A stretch of DNA of 64,000 bases from Cytophagaceae bacterium (GTDB lineage Bacteria > Bacteroidota > Bacteroidia > Cytophagales > Spirosomataceae), in contig CANHGO010000001.1 in the NCBI GenBank assembly GCA_947460975.1, positions 575,297-639,296 on the forward strand, written 5' to 3'. Numbering within the stretch: the first letter of the stretch is position 1; each line of letters starts with the position of its first letter. The position numbers were made by a program, and so were the translations under genes. A model generated the notes under the pieces. That model was not told the DNA's origin and made no database searches. It saw nothing but the letters and a program-made list of their open reading frames with translations. Of this stretch, positions 38,901 through 48,710 are shown in pieces.

Positions 38901-39331
38901 CCGATTTAAGAGTTCTGATTCCAGAAGATTATGTGAGCAGTATTTCCGAACGACTAGCCTTATATACGCGATTAGACGAGATCGAGAACGAAAAAGAGTT
39001 GGATGAATTTATGGCTGAGGTGAAAGATCGCTTTGGCGAATGGCCAACAGAAGTGCGAGATATGTACGAATTAGTGGCTTGCCGTTGGAAAGCTCAGGTA
39101 CTCGGAATAGAAAAAATTACGCTGAAGGGCAATATTTTGAAATTGTATTTCGTTTCTATGGAGGCGCAGTCAAATACCGGAACAGCCATAATAGGCCAGG
39201 TCATTCAGTTTGTAAATAAGAAAAAAGGAAGCTGCCAACTGCGTGAAAAAGGGGGTAAATTGATCCTCCAAGTAGAAAAAGTAAGTACAATAAAAGATTT
39301 AAACAGTATTTTGATAGATATTTTAGGTTAA
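35978..39331 (+). CDS. mfd: Transcription-repair coupling factor Mfd
   Basis: ATP-driven translocase of 1117 residues that removes stalled RNA polymerase and recruits UvrA. In order: N-terminal UvrB-like region with a degenerate site (about 1-350), the RNA-polymerase-interacting CarD-like domain (about 440-510, GDFVTHVDYGIGRFAGL), helicase motor with Walker A GDVGFGKTE (about 588-596), DEEQ box (IIDEEQKFG), TATPIPRTL, QMRGRVGRSNKKAY, and the C-terminal TRCF domain. It is divergent from the thiamine receptor; a TACCTTTA element at 35932-35939 may be its promoter. Confidence 0.96.
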   Translation: MIVKDFLQLYKYDGIVQTISQQITNANKGSSFYVKGLCGALDTVLIAALSQEKNPFLLVCEEKEEAQYMLNDLQSLLGDTAVMLFPMSHKKPYEWEEVDNANVLMRAEVLNTLSNYQGQILVLVTYPEALTDKVINRKSLVKNTLSIRVGDKIDPTFVAETLNEYDFERTDFVYEAGQYSVRGGILDVFSYAAEFPYRLDFSGNDVESIRTFHPETQLSIQSVSAMHLIPDVQTKLVQETRETFFSFLPENTAVWIKDPGTLLEIIETNFEKATADFERIKSSGGGNIQIISDPSERWETKKDVKKSLTGFTLVEFGKRAFFKGATLIQYPSKNPGAFQKDFERLAAAFLENQSLGFQNIICSESARQLERLEVIFNEINSTIQFKTIQITLREGFIDEQTKIAFYPDHQLFDRYNRFKEKNKFSKNKTLTLKELRSLQVGDFVTHVDYGIGRFAGLNIIDTSNGEQEVIRLIYRDDDVLSVSIHSLHKISKYSGKDGAPPSMSKLGSPEWDNKKSKVKRQVKDIAKELIALYAKRKTARGFAFSADTYLQAELESSFIYEDTPDQAKATADVKMDMEKPHPMDRLVCGDVGFGKTEIAIRAAFKAVADSKQVAVLVPTTVLAMQHFRTFHERLAAFPCKVEYINRFKSSKQINETLARVATGETDILIGTHRLVNKDVVFKNLGLMIIDEEQKFGVKVKDRLKEMRVDVDVLTLTATPIPRTLHFSLMGARDLSIIATPPPNRQPVETKLVVMTDEILRDGVRSELARGGQVFVVHNKISDLESTANRILRLVPDAKIGVAHGQMEGDKLEKIMLGFIEGHFDVLVATNIIESGLDIPNANTIYILNANHFGLSDLHQMRGRVGRSNKKAYCFLATPSLASLTSDARKRLSALEEFADLGDGIKVAMRDLDIRGAGNLLGGEQSGFINDLGYDMYHKILDEAVQELKENEFKSLFETDLGVVAEALKVDCQIETDLRVLIPEDYVSSISERLALYTRLDEIENEKELDEFMAEVKDRFGEWPTEVRDMYELVACRWKAQVLGIEKITLKGNILKLYFVSMEAQSNTGTAIIGQVIQFVNKKKGSCQLREKGGKLILQVEKVSTIKDLNSILIDILG

Positions 39332-39356
39332 TTTTGAGCAAATTGCTTGAATTTCA

Positions 39357-39364
39357 TACCTTTG
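39357..39364 (+). promoter_or_regulatory. -7 promoter element for gldJ
   Basis: TACCTTTG preceded by a TTG at 39334-39336 (20-base spacing), 32 bases before the ATG. A good match to the phylum promoter. Confidence 0.75.
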
Positions 39365-39395
39365 TTTTTCAAATTCTGTAGAAAAGAACATATAG

Positions 39396-40664
39396 ATGAT
39401 TGCTAAATTAAAATTTGTTTTAGGCCTTTGCGGCATCGCGGTGTTAATGACATCCTGCCCAAGCGGCATCGGAAGTAAATTAGGTGGAAGTCTAGGCGGC
39501 AAACCTAATAGCGTTAACATTGGAAGTTCGTCTTCTGTAACCGGTCTTGCATATAATCAAAAAGCAGGATTTCAGGTTGATAAAAAATTCACAGGACAAC
39601 TCATTGGGCCTAACTTAGTCTTTATTGAAGGGGGTCGTTTTACCATGGGATCCATCGAAGAAGATGTGATGGGAACGCATGATAATATCGAGCGTACCGT
39701 CTCTGTACAATCATTTTACATGGATGAAACGGAAATCGCGAATGTGCATTATTTAGAATATTTATATTCCGTTCAAAAAGATTCAACCTTAGATTTTTAT
39801 GAGGCTGCGTTGCCTGATACGACTGTTTGGCGCAATGATTTAGCCTTTAATGACCCATATGTCGAGCAATATTTGAGGTTCCCAGGATTTAGAATGTATC
39901 CAGTAGTCGGAATTTCTTGGACTCAAGCGACCGATTATTCGTTGTGGAGAACGGCCGTTGTAAACCAAAATTTAGCCGGAGGAAATGCTAAAACTAAAGC
40001 GCCTAAAGCAACTAAGACGGGTGCCGCAACAGCTTCAGCTGCGACTAGAGCCAATGCGCCAGCCAGAGTAAGTATAGAATCAGGACGTATTTTACCATCT
40101 TATCGATTACCTACTGAGGCGGAATGGGAATATGCGGCGAAGGCGATGATTGGAACTCAACAGCAAGATGAAAACCAAGCAAACCAACGAATTTATCCTT
40201 GGGATGGACCATCATTAAGAGAATCTAGCGGTAAAGGCAGAGGGACGATGTTGGCCAACTTCAAACGTGGACGAGGCGATTATGCGGGTATTGCAGGAAA
40301 ATCAAATGACGGTGCAATCATAACCGCTGAAATTTACAAATATGCTCCGAACGATTTCGGTTTATATCAAATGGCAGGAAATGTGAATGAGTGGGTGATG
40401 GATTTATATCGTCCCTTATCGTTTCAAGATTTCAATGACTTAAATCCTGTGCGTCGAAATGATAAATTAGACAAAGCTTCTCGATACGATAGCAAAAACA
40501 ATAATTCATTAATTGACAATAAATCCAGAGTTTACAAAGGAGGTTCTTGGGCTGACATATCTTATTGGTTAGCACCAGGTTCTCGTAGATTCTTAGATCA
40601 GGATTCTGCTACGGCGACCATTGGTTTCCGTTGCGCCATGATATCTGCTGGATTAAATAAATAA
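39396..40664 (+). CDS. gldJ: Gliding motility / type IX secretion lipoprotein GldJ
   Basis: Outer-membrane lipoprotein of 422 residues with a lipobox (AVLMTSC, Cys21) and a formylglycine-generating-enzyme-like (SUMF1) domain: LVFIEGGRFTMGSIEEDV, SFYMDETEIANVHYLEYLY, YRLPTEAEWEYAA, MAGNVNEWV and VYKGGSWAD then IGFRCA. The PDTTVWRND and FRMYPVVGISWTQA segments resemble GldJ more than GldK. It holds an Ala/Lys/Thr-rich low-complexity insert at about 196-226. GldJ stabilises GldK and is needed for the type IX system; other gld genes are not in the window. Confidence 0.85.
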   Translation: MIAKLKFVLGLCGIAVLMTSCPSGIGSKLGGSLGGKPNSVNIGSSSSVTGLAYNQKAGFQVDKKFTGQLIGPNLVFIEGGRFTMGSIEEDVMGTHDNIERTVSVQSFYMDETEIANVHYLEYLYSVQKDSTLDFYEAALPDTTVWRNDLAFNDPYVEQYLRFPGFRMYPVVGISWTQATDYSLWRTAVVNQNLAGGNAKTKAPKATKTGAATASAATRANAPARVSIESGRILPSYRLPTEAEWEYAAKAMIGTQQQDENQANQRIYPWDGPSLRESSGKGRGTMLANFKRGRGDYAGIAGKSNDGAIITAEIYKYAPNDFGLYQMAGNVNEWVMDLYRPLSFQDFNDLNPVRRNDKLDKASRYDSKNNNSLIDNKSRVYKGGSWADISYWLAPGSRRFLDQDSATATIGFRCAMISAGLNK

Positions 40665-40667
40665 AAA

Positions 40668-41348
40668 TTATTTTAAAGCCGCCAGTGCGAGAAAAGAAAT
40701 TTCTCTTGCCCCGGCGGCTTTTAGTTTTTCGGCGGCCGCCAAAAAAGTAGCCCCTGTAGTCAAGGTGTCATCCACGACTAAAATGTGCTTGCCCTTAATC
40801 AGCTCCTCATTTTCTACCCCAAAAGCATCTGACAGAGATTCATATCGCTGAGCTCTATTTTGGCCAACCAAAGATTTACTTTGAATTTTACGAATTAATA
40901 CGTGTTCAAGACTAGGCAATCCGGTGGCTTGTTGGATTCCTTTGGTCAAGCAAGCGGCTTGATTATATCCTCTTTCTCTCAATTTTTTAGCAACAAGTGG
41001 AATAGGGATCATCGCATCATAAAAAATAAATGAATGGGCTTTTTGTAATTCCTTGCCACACCAAAAACCCAAAAACTCCCCTAAATCAGCATGCCCCTTA
41101 TATTTAACCTCATGCATAAGGTGCTGAACTCGACTTCCCTCAGCAAATAAAAAAAAGGCATTAGCATCTGTAAAATCAAATAATCCGTCAAATTTTGCCG
41201 TAATCCAATTAGGCGTGGGTATAAATAAACCCGGCTTTGGCAAGTCGAATCGACAGCCCGTACAGATAAAATCTTCCGACGCTAATAGAGGAATTTGGCA
41301 AGCTCCACAGAGCCTGGGATAAACTAATTGTAAAAAGCTCTTAAACAT
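40668..41348 (-). CDS. ComF family phosphoribosyltransferase-like protein
   Basis: A 226-residue protein with an N-terminal double-CxxC zinc-binding segment (LCGAC, then CTGC) and a C-terminal PRTase domain with the PRPP loop ILVVDDTLTTGATF (about 188-201) and RERGYNQAACL. ComF proteins are linked to DNA uptake; the enzyme activity is not established. It is convergent with gldJ (3-base gap). Confidence 0.88.
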   Translation of the reverse strand: MFKSFLQLVYPRLCGACQIPLLASEDFICTGCRFDLPKPGLFIPTPNWITAKFDGLFDFTDANAFFLFAEGSRVQHLMHEVKYKGHADLGEFLGFWCGKELQKAHSFIFYDAMIPIPLVAKKLRERGYNQAACLTKGIQQATGLPSLEHVLIRKIQSKSLVGQNRAQRYESLSDAFGVENEELIKGKHILVVDDTLTTGATFLAAAEKLKAAGAREISFLALAALK

Positions 41349-41360
41349 CTAGAAAAACTT

Positions 41361-41390
41361 TTGTATTTAATATAAGTTTCAGTAATTTTG
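41361..41390 (+). promoter_or_regulatory. Strong Bacteroidota promoter for fusA
   Basis: TTG (41361-41363), 19-base spacer, TAATTTTG (41383-41390) followed by CACC. This is a textbook match and lies about 105 bases before the ATG, leaving a leader of about 95 bases. Confidence 0.8.
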
Positions 41391-41494
41391 CACCCCTAAA
41401 TAAGTACTAAAACGAAAACATATTGTTTTGTTGTCCAAGTACTTGATCATTTAAAAATAGAGTTAAAAAAAACATTTCATAATTAAATTTAAAA

Positions 41495-43588
41495 ATGGCA
41501 CGCGATTTAAGATTTACTAGAAACATTGGTATTGCTGCGCACATTGATGCTGGTAAAACCACCACAACAGAACGTATTCTCTACTATGCTGGGGTTTCTC
41601 ACAAAATAGGTGAGGTACATGATGGAGCGGCTACCATGGACTGGATGGAGCAAGAGCAGGAGCGTGGAATCACGATCACATCGGCAGCAACCACAGTAGG
41701 TTGGAAATACCGCGATCAAGATTATCACATCAACATTATTGACACTCCGGGTCACGTAGATTTTACCGTAGAGGTAAATCGTTCTTTACGTGTATTAGAT
41801 GGTCTAGTATTTTTGTTTTCGGCGGTAGATGGCGTTGAGCCACAGTCGGAGACTAACTGGCGTTTGGCGAATAACTACAATGTAGCTCGTATTGGATTTG
41901 TCAATAAGATGGACCGTTCGGGTGCTGATTTCTTAAACGTGTGTAAGCAGGTGAAAGAGATGTTAGGTAGTTATGCGGTGCCACTTCAATTGCCAATTGG
42001 GGCTGAAGATGGTTTCGAAGGGGTAGTTGACTTGGTTAACTTCCGTGGAATTAAGTGGAATGAGTCAGATAAAGGTATGACGTTTGTAGAAGTTCCTATT
42101 CCAGATGATATGTTGGAAGAGGCGACTGAATACCGTGAGAAATTATTAGAAGCAGTAGCTGAGTTTGATGAGACTTTGATGGAGAAATACTTCGAAGATC
42201 CTGCGTCCATCACAGAAGATGAAATTTTAGCAGCTTTACGTGCGGCAACTATATCAATGAAAATTGTTCCAATGCTTTGCGGTTCATCTTTCAAAAACAA
42301 AGGTGTTCAGACGATGTTGGATTACGTGATGGCCATTTTGCCTTCACCAATGGACAAAGAAGGAGTAAAAGGAGTTCACCCAGATACCGGCGCTGAAATC
42401 TTAAGAAAGCCAAGTGAGTCTGAGCCATTTGCGGCTTTGGCATTTAAAATTGCGACTGACCCTTACGTGGGTCGTTTATGTTTCATCCGTGCTTATTCAG
42501 GAGGTTTAGATTCAGGTTCTTATGTATTGAACAACCGTTCAGGAAATAAGGAGCGTATCTCTCGTATTTTCCAAATGCACGCAAATAAGCAAAATGCGAT
42601 TCCTCGCTTAGGTGCTGGAGATATTGGTGCGGTGGTAGGATTTAAAGATATTAAAACGGGGGATACTCTTTCTGACGAGAAGCATCCAATTATATTAGAG
42701 GCAATGGATTTCCCTGAACCAGTTATTGGTTATGCGATTGAGCCTAAGAAAGCGGCTGATGCTGATAACTTCTCTAAAGCGATCACTAAGTTGATCGAAG
42801 AAGATCCTACTTTACAAGTGGAATCTAACGAGGAAACAGGTCAAACCATCATCAAAGGAATGGGTGAGCTTCACCTAGAAATTATCATCGACCGTATGCG
42901 TCGTGAATTTAATGTAGAAGTAAACCAAGGTGCTCCTCAAGTTGCTTACAAGGAGTCTTTAACTAAGACAACTGAACACCGCGAGGTTTACAAAAAACAA
43001 TCAGGTGGTCGTGGTAAGTTTGCTGATATCGTATTTGAAATCGGGCCAAGAGAAGACGAAAAACCAGGTTTAGAATTTGTTAATAACATTGTGGGTGGTG
43101 TGATTCCTCGTGAATTTATTCCAGCGGTTCAAAAAGGATTTGAGGAAGCGATGAAAACGGGAGCTTTAGCAGGATATCCAATGGATTCAATGAAAGTTCG
43201 TTTATTCCACGGATCTTTCCACGATGTCGATTCAGATTCATTATCATTTGAATTAGCAGCCCGTATGGGTTACAAAGAATCAGCGAAACAAGCTGGTGCT
43301 AAATTGATGGAGCCAATCATGGCCGTGGATGTCGTTACTCCTGATGAGTACACAGGTCCAATCACAGGTGACTTAAACCGTCGCCGTGGAATCATGAAGG
43401 GTATGGATTCCCGTCAAGGAGCTGTAATCTTGAAGGCTGATGTGCCTCTTTCTGAATTATTTGGTTACGTAACTGATTTACGTACGATGTCTTCAGGACG
43501 TGCTACAGCATCATTGACGTTCTCTCACTACGAATTTGTTCCACAAAACCTTGCGGAAGAAGTAGTTAAGAAAGCAAAAGGATTGTAA
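41495..43588 (+). CDS. fusA: Elongation factor G
   Basis: Translational GTPase of 697 residues that drives translocation. The G domain has AHIDAGKT (15-22), the switch region [19 protein letters not shown] and NKMDRSGAD; domains II-V follow, with GMGELHLEI and LRTMSSGRA. Length is normal. Arginine codons are mostly CGT, unlike the AGA/CGA-rich neighbours, as expected for a very highly expressed gene. It has its own strong promoter and a terminator; it is not in the usual str operon context here. Confidence 0.97.
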   Translation: MARDLRFTRNIGIAAHIDAGKTTTTERILYYAGVSHKIGEVHDGAATMDWMEQEQERGITITSAATTVGWKYRDQDYHINIIDTPGHVDFTVEVNRSLRVLDGLVFLFSAVDGVEPQSETNWRLANNYNVARIGFVNKMDRSGADFLNVCKQVKEMLGSYAVPLQLPIGAEDGFEGVVDLVNFRGIKWNESDKGMTFVEVPIPDDMLEEATEYREKLLEAVAEFDETLMEKYFEDPASITEDEILAALRAATISMKIVPMLCGSSFKNKGVQTMLDYVMAILPSPMDKEGVKGVHPDTGAEILRKPSESEPFAALAFKIATDPYVGRLCFIRAYSGGLDSGSYVLNNRSGNKERISRIFQMHANKQNAIPRLGAGDIGAVVGFKDIKTGDTLSDEKHPIILEAMDFPEPVIGYAIEPKKAADADNFSKAITKLIEEDPTLQVESNEETGQTIIKGMGELHLEIIIDRMRREFNVEVNQGAPQVAYKESLTKTTEHREVYKKQSGGRGKFADIVFEIGPREDEKPGLEFVNNIVGGVIPREFIPAVQKGFEEAMKTGALAGYPMDSMKVRLFHGSFHDVDSDSLSFELAARMGYKESAKQAGAKLMEPIMAVDVVTPDEYTGPITGDLNRRRGIMKGMDSRQGAVILKADVPLSELFGYVTDLRTMSSGRATASLTFSHYEFVPQNLAEEVVKKAKGL

Positions 43589-43606
43589 AATTCTTTTAAG
43601 ATCATT

Positions 43607-43638
43607 AAAAGCCCGAGCGTGATGTTCGGGCTTTTTTT
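43607..43638 (+). terminator. Rho-independent terminator after fusA
   Basis: Stem AAAAGCCCGA / TTCGGGCTTTT with an 8-base loop, followed by a T-run. Confidence 0.93.
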
Positions 43639-43657
43639 ATACAGTTGAGCCAAGGAC

Positions 43658-44692
43658 TTAGGAAACAAAAAACCTTTTAAAACTTTGTATTGGCTTTTCA
43701 ATCAAATTAAGTGATAGAAAAGAAAAGGTGAACAACACGATAAAAGGCACTATATTAAAAGGCAATTCGGGGATAGGGATGTGTAATTTTCCGGCGATTT
43801 TAAAGAATAGATCGGGGACCAACATATGATATAAATAAATGCCATAGGACATTTGGCCGATTAAACGCAAAGGACTGGTCGACAGAATTTTGGCAAAATT
43901 TCCGGGTTGCATGGCATAAAAAAGTACGGCAACCGAAACCAAAGAGGTGAACGTTCTAAAAAATAATTGTTTGACTAAATCGGCATCCGTGTTCTTTAGG
44001 CAGATCATTAAAAAACAAAATACAACGGGAATAATCAATCGTCGGATCCATACTGATATTTCTGCGGACCTTCCATCGCGGATGTAATGCGCTAATAGAG
44101 CACCCCAAGCGAAGGTATCCACGCAGGTCAACATATACACCCCGATTCCTTGTTGGAGATGCACAGAATAATACCTGAACGCAATCCCAAAAAGCACGCA
44201 AAACCATAAAAAATAGGCCCGAAAACGACTCGAAATTAACAAAATACAAAAAGGCCAAAGTACATAAAACTGCTCCTCTACCGACAATGACCAATACGGA
44301 GACAAGGTATCAGCCCAGTTGGTATGCTGCTCCAACCAATGATTATACAAGTAAGTCCAATAATACCATGGATGCGCATAAAAGTCGCTATTAATCGAGA
44401 TAGAGGCTCTTTTCAAAACCAACAACCCCGCCAACACTAAAAAATAAATGGGGAAAATACGGAGAGCTCTGCGGATAACGAAGTTCTTAAACGAGCGAAA
44501 AAATTGCGCTTTGGTCTGTTGCTCCATTAAGATATTGGAAATCAAATAGCCCGACAAAACAAAAAATAAGGTTACTCCGATAGGGCCATTAGGTAAAATA
44601 TTAATTCCAACTCCCTCCGGGAACCAATGGAAAACCAAGACCAATAAAATAGCGATGGCACGAACTCCATCTAAAGCCGGAATATATTTCAT
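43658..44692 (-). CDS. Acyltransferase 3 family membrane protein (OafA-like)
   Basis: Integral membrane O-acyltransferase of 344 residues with about ten hydrophobic segments. The N-terminus YIPALDGVRAIAILLVLVFHWF carries the conserved catalytic His of the family, followed by GVTLFFVLSGYL and a later SLSVEEQFYVLWP with the acidic motif. It probably acetylates a surface polysaccharide or lipid. No other glycan genes are adjacent. Confidence 0.9.
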   Translation of the reverse strand: MKYIPALDGVRAIAILLVLVFHWFPEGVGINILPNGPIGVTLFFVLSGYLISNILMEQQTKAQFFRSFKNFVIRRALRIFPIYFLVLAGLLVLKRASISINSDFYAHPWYYWTYLYNHWLEQHTNWADTLSPYWSLSVEEQFYVLWPFCILLISSRFRAYFLWFCVLFGIAFRYYSVHLQQGIGVYMLTCVDTFAWGALLAHYIRDGRSAEISVWIRRLIIPVVFCFLMICLKNTDADLVKQLFFRTFTSLVSVAVLFYAMQPGNFAKILSTSPLRLIGQMSYGIYLYHMLVPDLFFKIAGKLHIPIPELPFNIVPFIVLFTFSFLSLNLIEKPIQSFKRFFVS

Positions 44693-44836
44693 TCAGACAA
44701 AGCTAAAAAAACGTGCGCAGGAATCAAACCTCTTATCCACCTATATCCCACTTTATCCCCCGCTTGTATCTTTTGTCTAAAACTCAAGATACTTTCAAAC
44801 TTTGGATGTATTTTTGAATGAATTATAGATTTACAC

Positions 44837-45547
44837 ATGACTAAAATAATTGAGACCCAAAATATTTCCAAACGCTACGTGATGGGCGAAGAGGTAATCG
44901 ATGCATTAAAGAACATCAATATCTCCGTGAACAAAGGCGAATATGTGGCTTTTATGGGACCCTCTGGATCTGGTAAATCAACACTCATGAACATAGTAGG
45001 CTGTTTAGATACGCCTAGCACCGGAAAATATATTCTTAACGGACAAGACGTTTCTGAAATGTCGGAAAACGAGTTGGCCGCCGTCAGAAATAAAGAAATT
45101 GGATTTGTTTTTCAAACGTTCAACTTACTTCCGCGCCAATCAGCACTTGAAAATGTAGCTCTCCCATTAATTTATGCAGGATATTCCAAAGCAAGAAGAA
45201 CTGAAATTGCCATGGAAACCTTGCGTGGCGTAGGTTTAGATAATCGTGCTCTGCATAAGCCCAATGAACTTTCAGGGGGACAAAGACAACGTGTGGCCGT
45301 AGCACGTGCACTCGTAAACGACCCATCGATTTTATTAGCAGATGAGCCCACAGGTAACTTAGATTCAAAAACTTCCTACGAAATCATGGACCTTTTTGAC
45401 CAATTACATAAAAAAGGAAATACCATTGTCATGGTAACCCACGAGGATGACATCGCTCAATATGCGCACCGGATCATTCGTTTGCGCGATGGTTTGATTG
45501 AATCAGATACCATCAACACCAATGTCAGAAAAGTAGAGAAAGGGTAA
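44837..45547 (+). CDS. ABC transporter ATPase, LolD/MacB-type
   Basis: ATPase subunit of 236 residues: Walker [10 protein letters not shown] (about 41-49), the [12 protein letters not shown] loop, [15 protein letters not shown], and Walker [14 protein letters not shown]. This is the MacB/LolD/FtsE class that works with FtsX-like permeases. No permease gene is adjacent in the window; the gene stands alone with a terminator, so the partner is elsewhere. Confidence 0.88.
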   Translation: MTKIIETQNISKRYVMGEEVIDALKNINISVNKGEYVAFMGPSGSGKSTLMNIVGCLDTPSTGKYILNGQDVSEMSENELAAVRNKEIGFVFQTFNLLPRQSALENVALPLIYAGYSKARRTEIAMETLRGVGLDNRALHKPNELSGGQRQRVAVARALVNDPSILLADEPTGNLDSKTSYEIMDLFDQLHKKGNTIVMVTHEDDIAQYAHRIIRLRDGLIESDTINTNVRKVEKG

Positions 45548-45580
45548 ACTAATTTTCAATTTTTCGAAATAAATTAAACA

Positions 45581-45612
45581 AAAAAAGCTGTTCATTTCTG
45601 AACAGCTTTTTT
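45581..45612. terminator. Bidirectional terminator between the ABC ATPase gene and rplS
   Basis: Arms AAAAAAGCTGTTCA and TGAACAGCTTTTTT with a TTTC loop. There are T-runs on both strands and convergent genes on each side. Confidence 0.93.
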
Positions 45613-45631
45613 ATTTATAAAAATCTCAAAC

Positions 45632-45985
45632 CTATTTTTTCTTCTCTTTTACACGAGCCGCTTTTCCTTGCTTACCTCTCATGTAGTATAAGCGAGCACG
45701 ACGAACTTTCCCACGACGGGTAACCTCGATCTTGTCAACATTTGGAGACAAGATTGGGAAGATACGCTCTACTCCAATTCCATTTGAAATCTTACGAACG
45801 GTAAAGGTCTCTCCAGCACCTGAATTCTTGCGCTGAATAACTAAACCTTGGAATACCTGGATACGCTCCTTGTTTCCTTCACGAATTTTTACGTGTACAT
45901 TAACTGTATCGCCAGCTCCAAATTCTGGATGCTCCGCTCTACGTGGTGCACTTTCTGATTCAACAAACTTAATTAATTCACTCAT
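45632..45985 (-). CDS. rplS: Ribosomal protein L19
   Basis: Large-subunit protein of 117 residues at the 30S/50S interface. It matches the family throughout: [24 protein letters not shown], then [22 protein letters not shown], and [17 protein letters not shown]. The basic C-terminal tail ([10 protein letters not shown]) is typical. It has its own promoter (46057-46064) and a terminator and is not in the rpsP-rimM-trmD operon seen in many bacteria. Confidence 0.97.
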   Translation of the reverse strand: MSELIKFVESESAPRRAEHPEFGAGDTVNVHVKIREGNKERIQVFQGLVIQRKNSGAGETFTVRKISNGIGVERIFPILSPNVDKIEVTRRGKVRRARLYYMRGKQGKAARVKEKKK

Positions 45986-46056
45986 CTTTATTAAATTTTG
46001 GATGATTATCAGCGCTTAGCGGTCCAATTGTACATAAGCCGAGCTGATTCGGGTTG

Positions 46057-46064
46057 CAAAGATA
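46057..46064 (-). promoter_or_regulatory. -7 promoter element for rplS
   Basis: TATCTTTG followed by CAACC on the minus strand, about 72 bases before the rplS ATG. Confidence 0.65.
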
Positions 46065-46113
46065 GAAAAATAAAATCTTTTTTGAAAAGAATGATTAAAA
46101 ATAATCCTAAAAT

Positions 46114-46893
46114 TTATTTTAATCCCTTGATGCTTTTCACAAATCCCACAATTTCCTCTCGTAGATTTTTAGCATTCCCTAAAAGTTTTACAAATGCACT
46201 GCCTATAATTGCCCCCGAGGCCCCATTTGAAGCCTTAATAAAACTTTCTCGGTCGGAGATTCCAAAGCCAACAAGCCTTGGATTTTTTAAATTCATGTTG
46301 TCAATACGTTTGAAATAGGCTTCTTGGTCAGATGAAATACCTGTTTTGGCACCTGTGGTACTAGCAGATGATACCATATAAATAAATCCCTCACTAACGG
46401 CATCGATTTGCTTTATGCGCTCATCGGATGTTTGAGGGGTAATTAAAAAGATATTCAATAACCCATATTGTTCAAAAATAGACTGATAACTTAATTGATA
46501 CTCTGCCAAAGGCAAATCAGGTAAAATTAACCCATCGACTCCCACTTCCTGGCATTTTTGACAAAAGCGCTCAACCCCAAATTGCAACACAGGATTAATA
46601 TACCCCATCAATAAAACAGGAACAGAAATACTTTGCCGCATATTTTTAAGCTGATCAAACAGATGCGTCACGGTCATACCTTGATCTAAAGAAACTTGGT
46701 TTGATTGTTGGATCGTCTCCCCATCCGCCACCGGATCAGAATAAGGCATCCCAATTTCAATAATATCAACTCCCCCTTCTTGCAATGCATTTAAAACCAG
46801 CATGGTATCTCCAAAATTAGGATAGCCCGCCGTTGCATATATATTTAAAATAGGCTCCTGAGTTGATTTAAATAACGTTGATATACGATTCAT
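46114..46893 (-). CDS. trpA: Tryptophan synthase alpha chain
   Basis: Cleaves indole-3-glycerol phosphate to indole in the alpha2-beta2 complex. TIM barrel of 259 residues with catalytic Glu in DIIEIGMPYSDPVADG (about 45-60) and Asp in LILPDLPLAEY; the phosphate loop is GFGISDRESF. It is the last gene of the trp operon, starting one base after the trpB stop. Confidence 0.96.
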   Translation of the reverse strand: MNRISTLFKSTQEPILNIYATAGYPNFGDTMLVLNALQEGGVDIIEIGMPYSDPVADGETIQQSNQVSLDQGMTVTHLFDQLKNMRQSISVPVLLMGYINPVLQFGVERFCQKCQEVGVDGLILPDLPLAEYQLSYQSIFEQYGLLNIFLITPQTSDERIKQIDAVSEGFIYMVSSASTTGAKTGISSDQEAYFKRIDNMNLKNPRLVGFGISDRESFIKASNGASGAIIGSAFVKLLGNAKNLREEIVGFVKSIKGLK

Positions 46894-46894
46894 A

Positions 46895-48097
46895 TTACTG
46901 GTTCAATTTTAATTTTTCTTGGTATGTCGCCAAATCCTTATCCCCTCTTCCTGATAAATTGACAACCGAAATTTCATCTGGCTTTGCTCCTAATTTTCCA
47001 AACACCGCAAGCGCATGCGCCGTTTCCAATGCGGGGATAATCCCCTCCAGCATCGAGCATTCTAGGGCAGCATCTAACGCTTCATCATCTGTAATATCAA
47101 AGAACTTCGCTCGGCCAGATGTAGCCAAATGAGCATGCAAAGGCCCAATTCCTGGATAATCCAAGCCCGCCGAAATCGAATAAGGCTCAATCACTTGGCC
47201 ATCTTCCGTTTGCATCAACAAGCTTTTGGATCCATGCAAAACACCGGGTTTCCCCAAAAAAGTGGTCGCAGCCGAATGGCCCGTTGAAATACCTTGACCA
47301 GCCGCCTCCGCAGCAATTAAGGCGGTTCGCGGTTCATCTAAATAATGATAAAATGCTCCCGCAGCATTTGAACCCCCTCCCACACAAGCTAATATATAAT
47401 CTGGGTAATCGCGTCCCTCCTTCTCTTGTAATTGCCATTTGATTTCCTCCGAAATAACCGATTGGAATTTGGCAACCATATCAGGATAAGGATGCGGCCC
47501 CACCACGGAACCAATGATATAATGTGTATCGACCGGATGATTAATCCAATGACGCATCGCCTCATTGGTAGCATCCTTCAAAGTCTTTGACCCGGATTGC
47601 GCGGCAACAACAGAAGCCCCTAGCATTTTCATTCGAGCCACATTAGGCGCCTGACGATCTATGTCAATGGCCCCCATGTAAATAATACACTCCATACCCA
47701 TCAAAGCACAAACCGTAGCCGTTGCCACTCCATGCTGTCCAGCACCTGTTTCAGCCACAATTTTATGCTTGCCCAATCGCTTAGCCATCAAAATCTGACC
47801 GATCGTATTATTTACTTTATGAGCACCCGTATGACACAAATCCTCCCGCTTCAAATAAATTTGGGTGTTGTATTTAGCCGATAATCGCTCCGCCTTAAAC
47901 AAGGGAGTCGGTCGGCCCACAAAATCCTTCAATAAGAAATGAAATTCCTTTTGAAAGCTAGGTTCCATCATGTATTCCAAATAATGTAAACGCAATTCCT
48001 CTACATTGGGATACAACATTTCAGGGATAAAAGCTCCCCCAAAATCACCATAATAACCCTTTTCACTCACATGAAAAGATATTCCTGCATCGATCAT
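46895..48097 (-). CDS. trpB: Tryptophan synthase beta chain
   Basis: PLP enzyme of 400 residues joining indole and serine to tryptophan. The PLP lysine is K94 in [10 protein letters not shown]; the carboxylate site is [11 protein letters not shown], the phosphate loop is GGGSNAAG, and the C-terminal NLSGRGDKD is intact. It overlaps the end of trpF by 4 bases (ATGA), implying coupled translation. Confidence 0.97.
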   Translation of the reverse strand: MIDAGISFHVSEKGYYGDFGGAFIPEMLYPNVEELRLHYLEYMMEPSFQKEFHFLLKDFVGRPTPLFKAERLSAKYNTQIYLKREDLCHTGAHKVNNTIGQILMAKRLGKHKIVAETGAGQHGVATATVCALMGMECIIYMGAIDIDRQAPNVARMKMLGASVVAAQSGSKTLKDATNEAMRHWINHPVDTHYIIGSVVGPHPYPDMVAKFQSVISEEIKWQLQEKEGRDYPDYILACVGGGSNAAGAFYHYLDEPRTALIAAEAAGQGISTGHSAATTFLGKPGVLHGSKSLLMQTEDGQVIEPYSISAGLDYPGIGPLHAHLATSGRAKFFDITDDEALDAALECSMLEGIIPALETAHALAVFGKLGAKPDEISVVNLSGRGDKDLATYQEKLKLNQ

Positions 48098-48705
48098 CTG
48101 TCAATTATTTTTGAAATATTTTTAACTTTTTCTATATTCTTAAATCCAGGCATGGACTCTAATTTACTATTAAAATCAAGCGCATAGATGGGAAATTGCG
48201 CCGACAAAGATATCGCTTCTGCCACATTTTCCTCCCCTAATCCGCCGGCCAATATAAACGGAATGGACTTTTTATATGCCTTCATTATAGTCCAATCAAA
48301 TGTTATTCCCGTTCCACCCACCTGTTCCCCCTTTTTCGTATCCAATAAAAATAAATCCGGCTCCCCCACACAGTCCAACAAATCATTTTCATTGTTCACG
48401 GAAATAGCCTTGATCACTTTCAGTCCCAAAGACTTTAATTTCAATATGTCATTGGCCGATTCCTGGCCATGCAATTGGACCCATTCAAAACCGGACCTTT
48501 TCGCCATTTCAGCTATTTTCTCTACGAATGCGTCCACAAATACCCCAACGGCCTTTATATTAGTTGGCAAGTCAGGAATTATAAAATCCTCCCCTACATA
48601 CCTGGGCGATTTTGGGGCCCAAATAAATCCCATAAAGTCTGGCTCAAATGCAGCGACATCCTCAACATTCCCTAAATCTCGCATACCGCAGACCTTCCAC
48701 TTCAT
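48094..48705 (-). CDS. trpF: Phosphoribosylanthranilate isomerase
   Basis: TIM-barrel enzyme of 203 residues converting PRA to CdRP. It has N-terminal WKVCGMRDL with the catalytic Cys, [20 protein letters not shown], a second catalytic Asp region [16 protein letters not shown], and [11 protein letters not shown]. It starts 5 bases after trpC, and its end overlaps trpB. It is separate from trpC, not fused as in E. coli. Confidence 0.95.
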   Translation of the reverse strand: MKWKVCGMRDLGNVEDVAAFEPDFMGFIWAPKSPRYVGEDFIIPDLPTNIKAVGVFVDAFVEKIAEMAKRSGFEWVQLHGQESANDILKLKSLGLKVIKAISVNNENDLLDCVGEPDLFLLDTKKGEQVGGTGITFDWTIMKAYKKSIPFILAGGLGEENVAEAISLSAQFPIYALDFNSKLESMPGFKNIEKVKNISKIIDR

Positions 48706-48710
48706 CGCAC

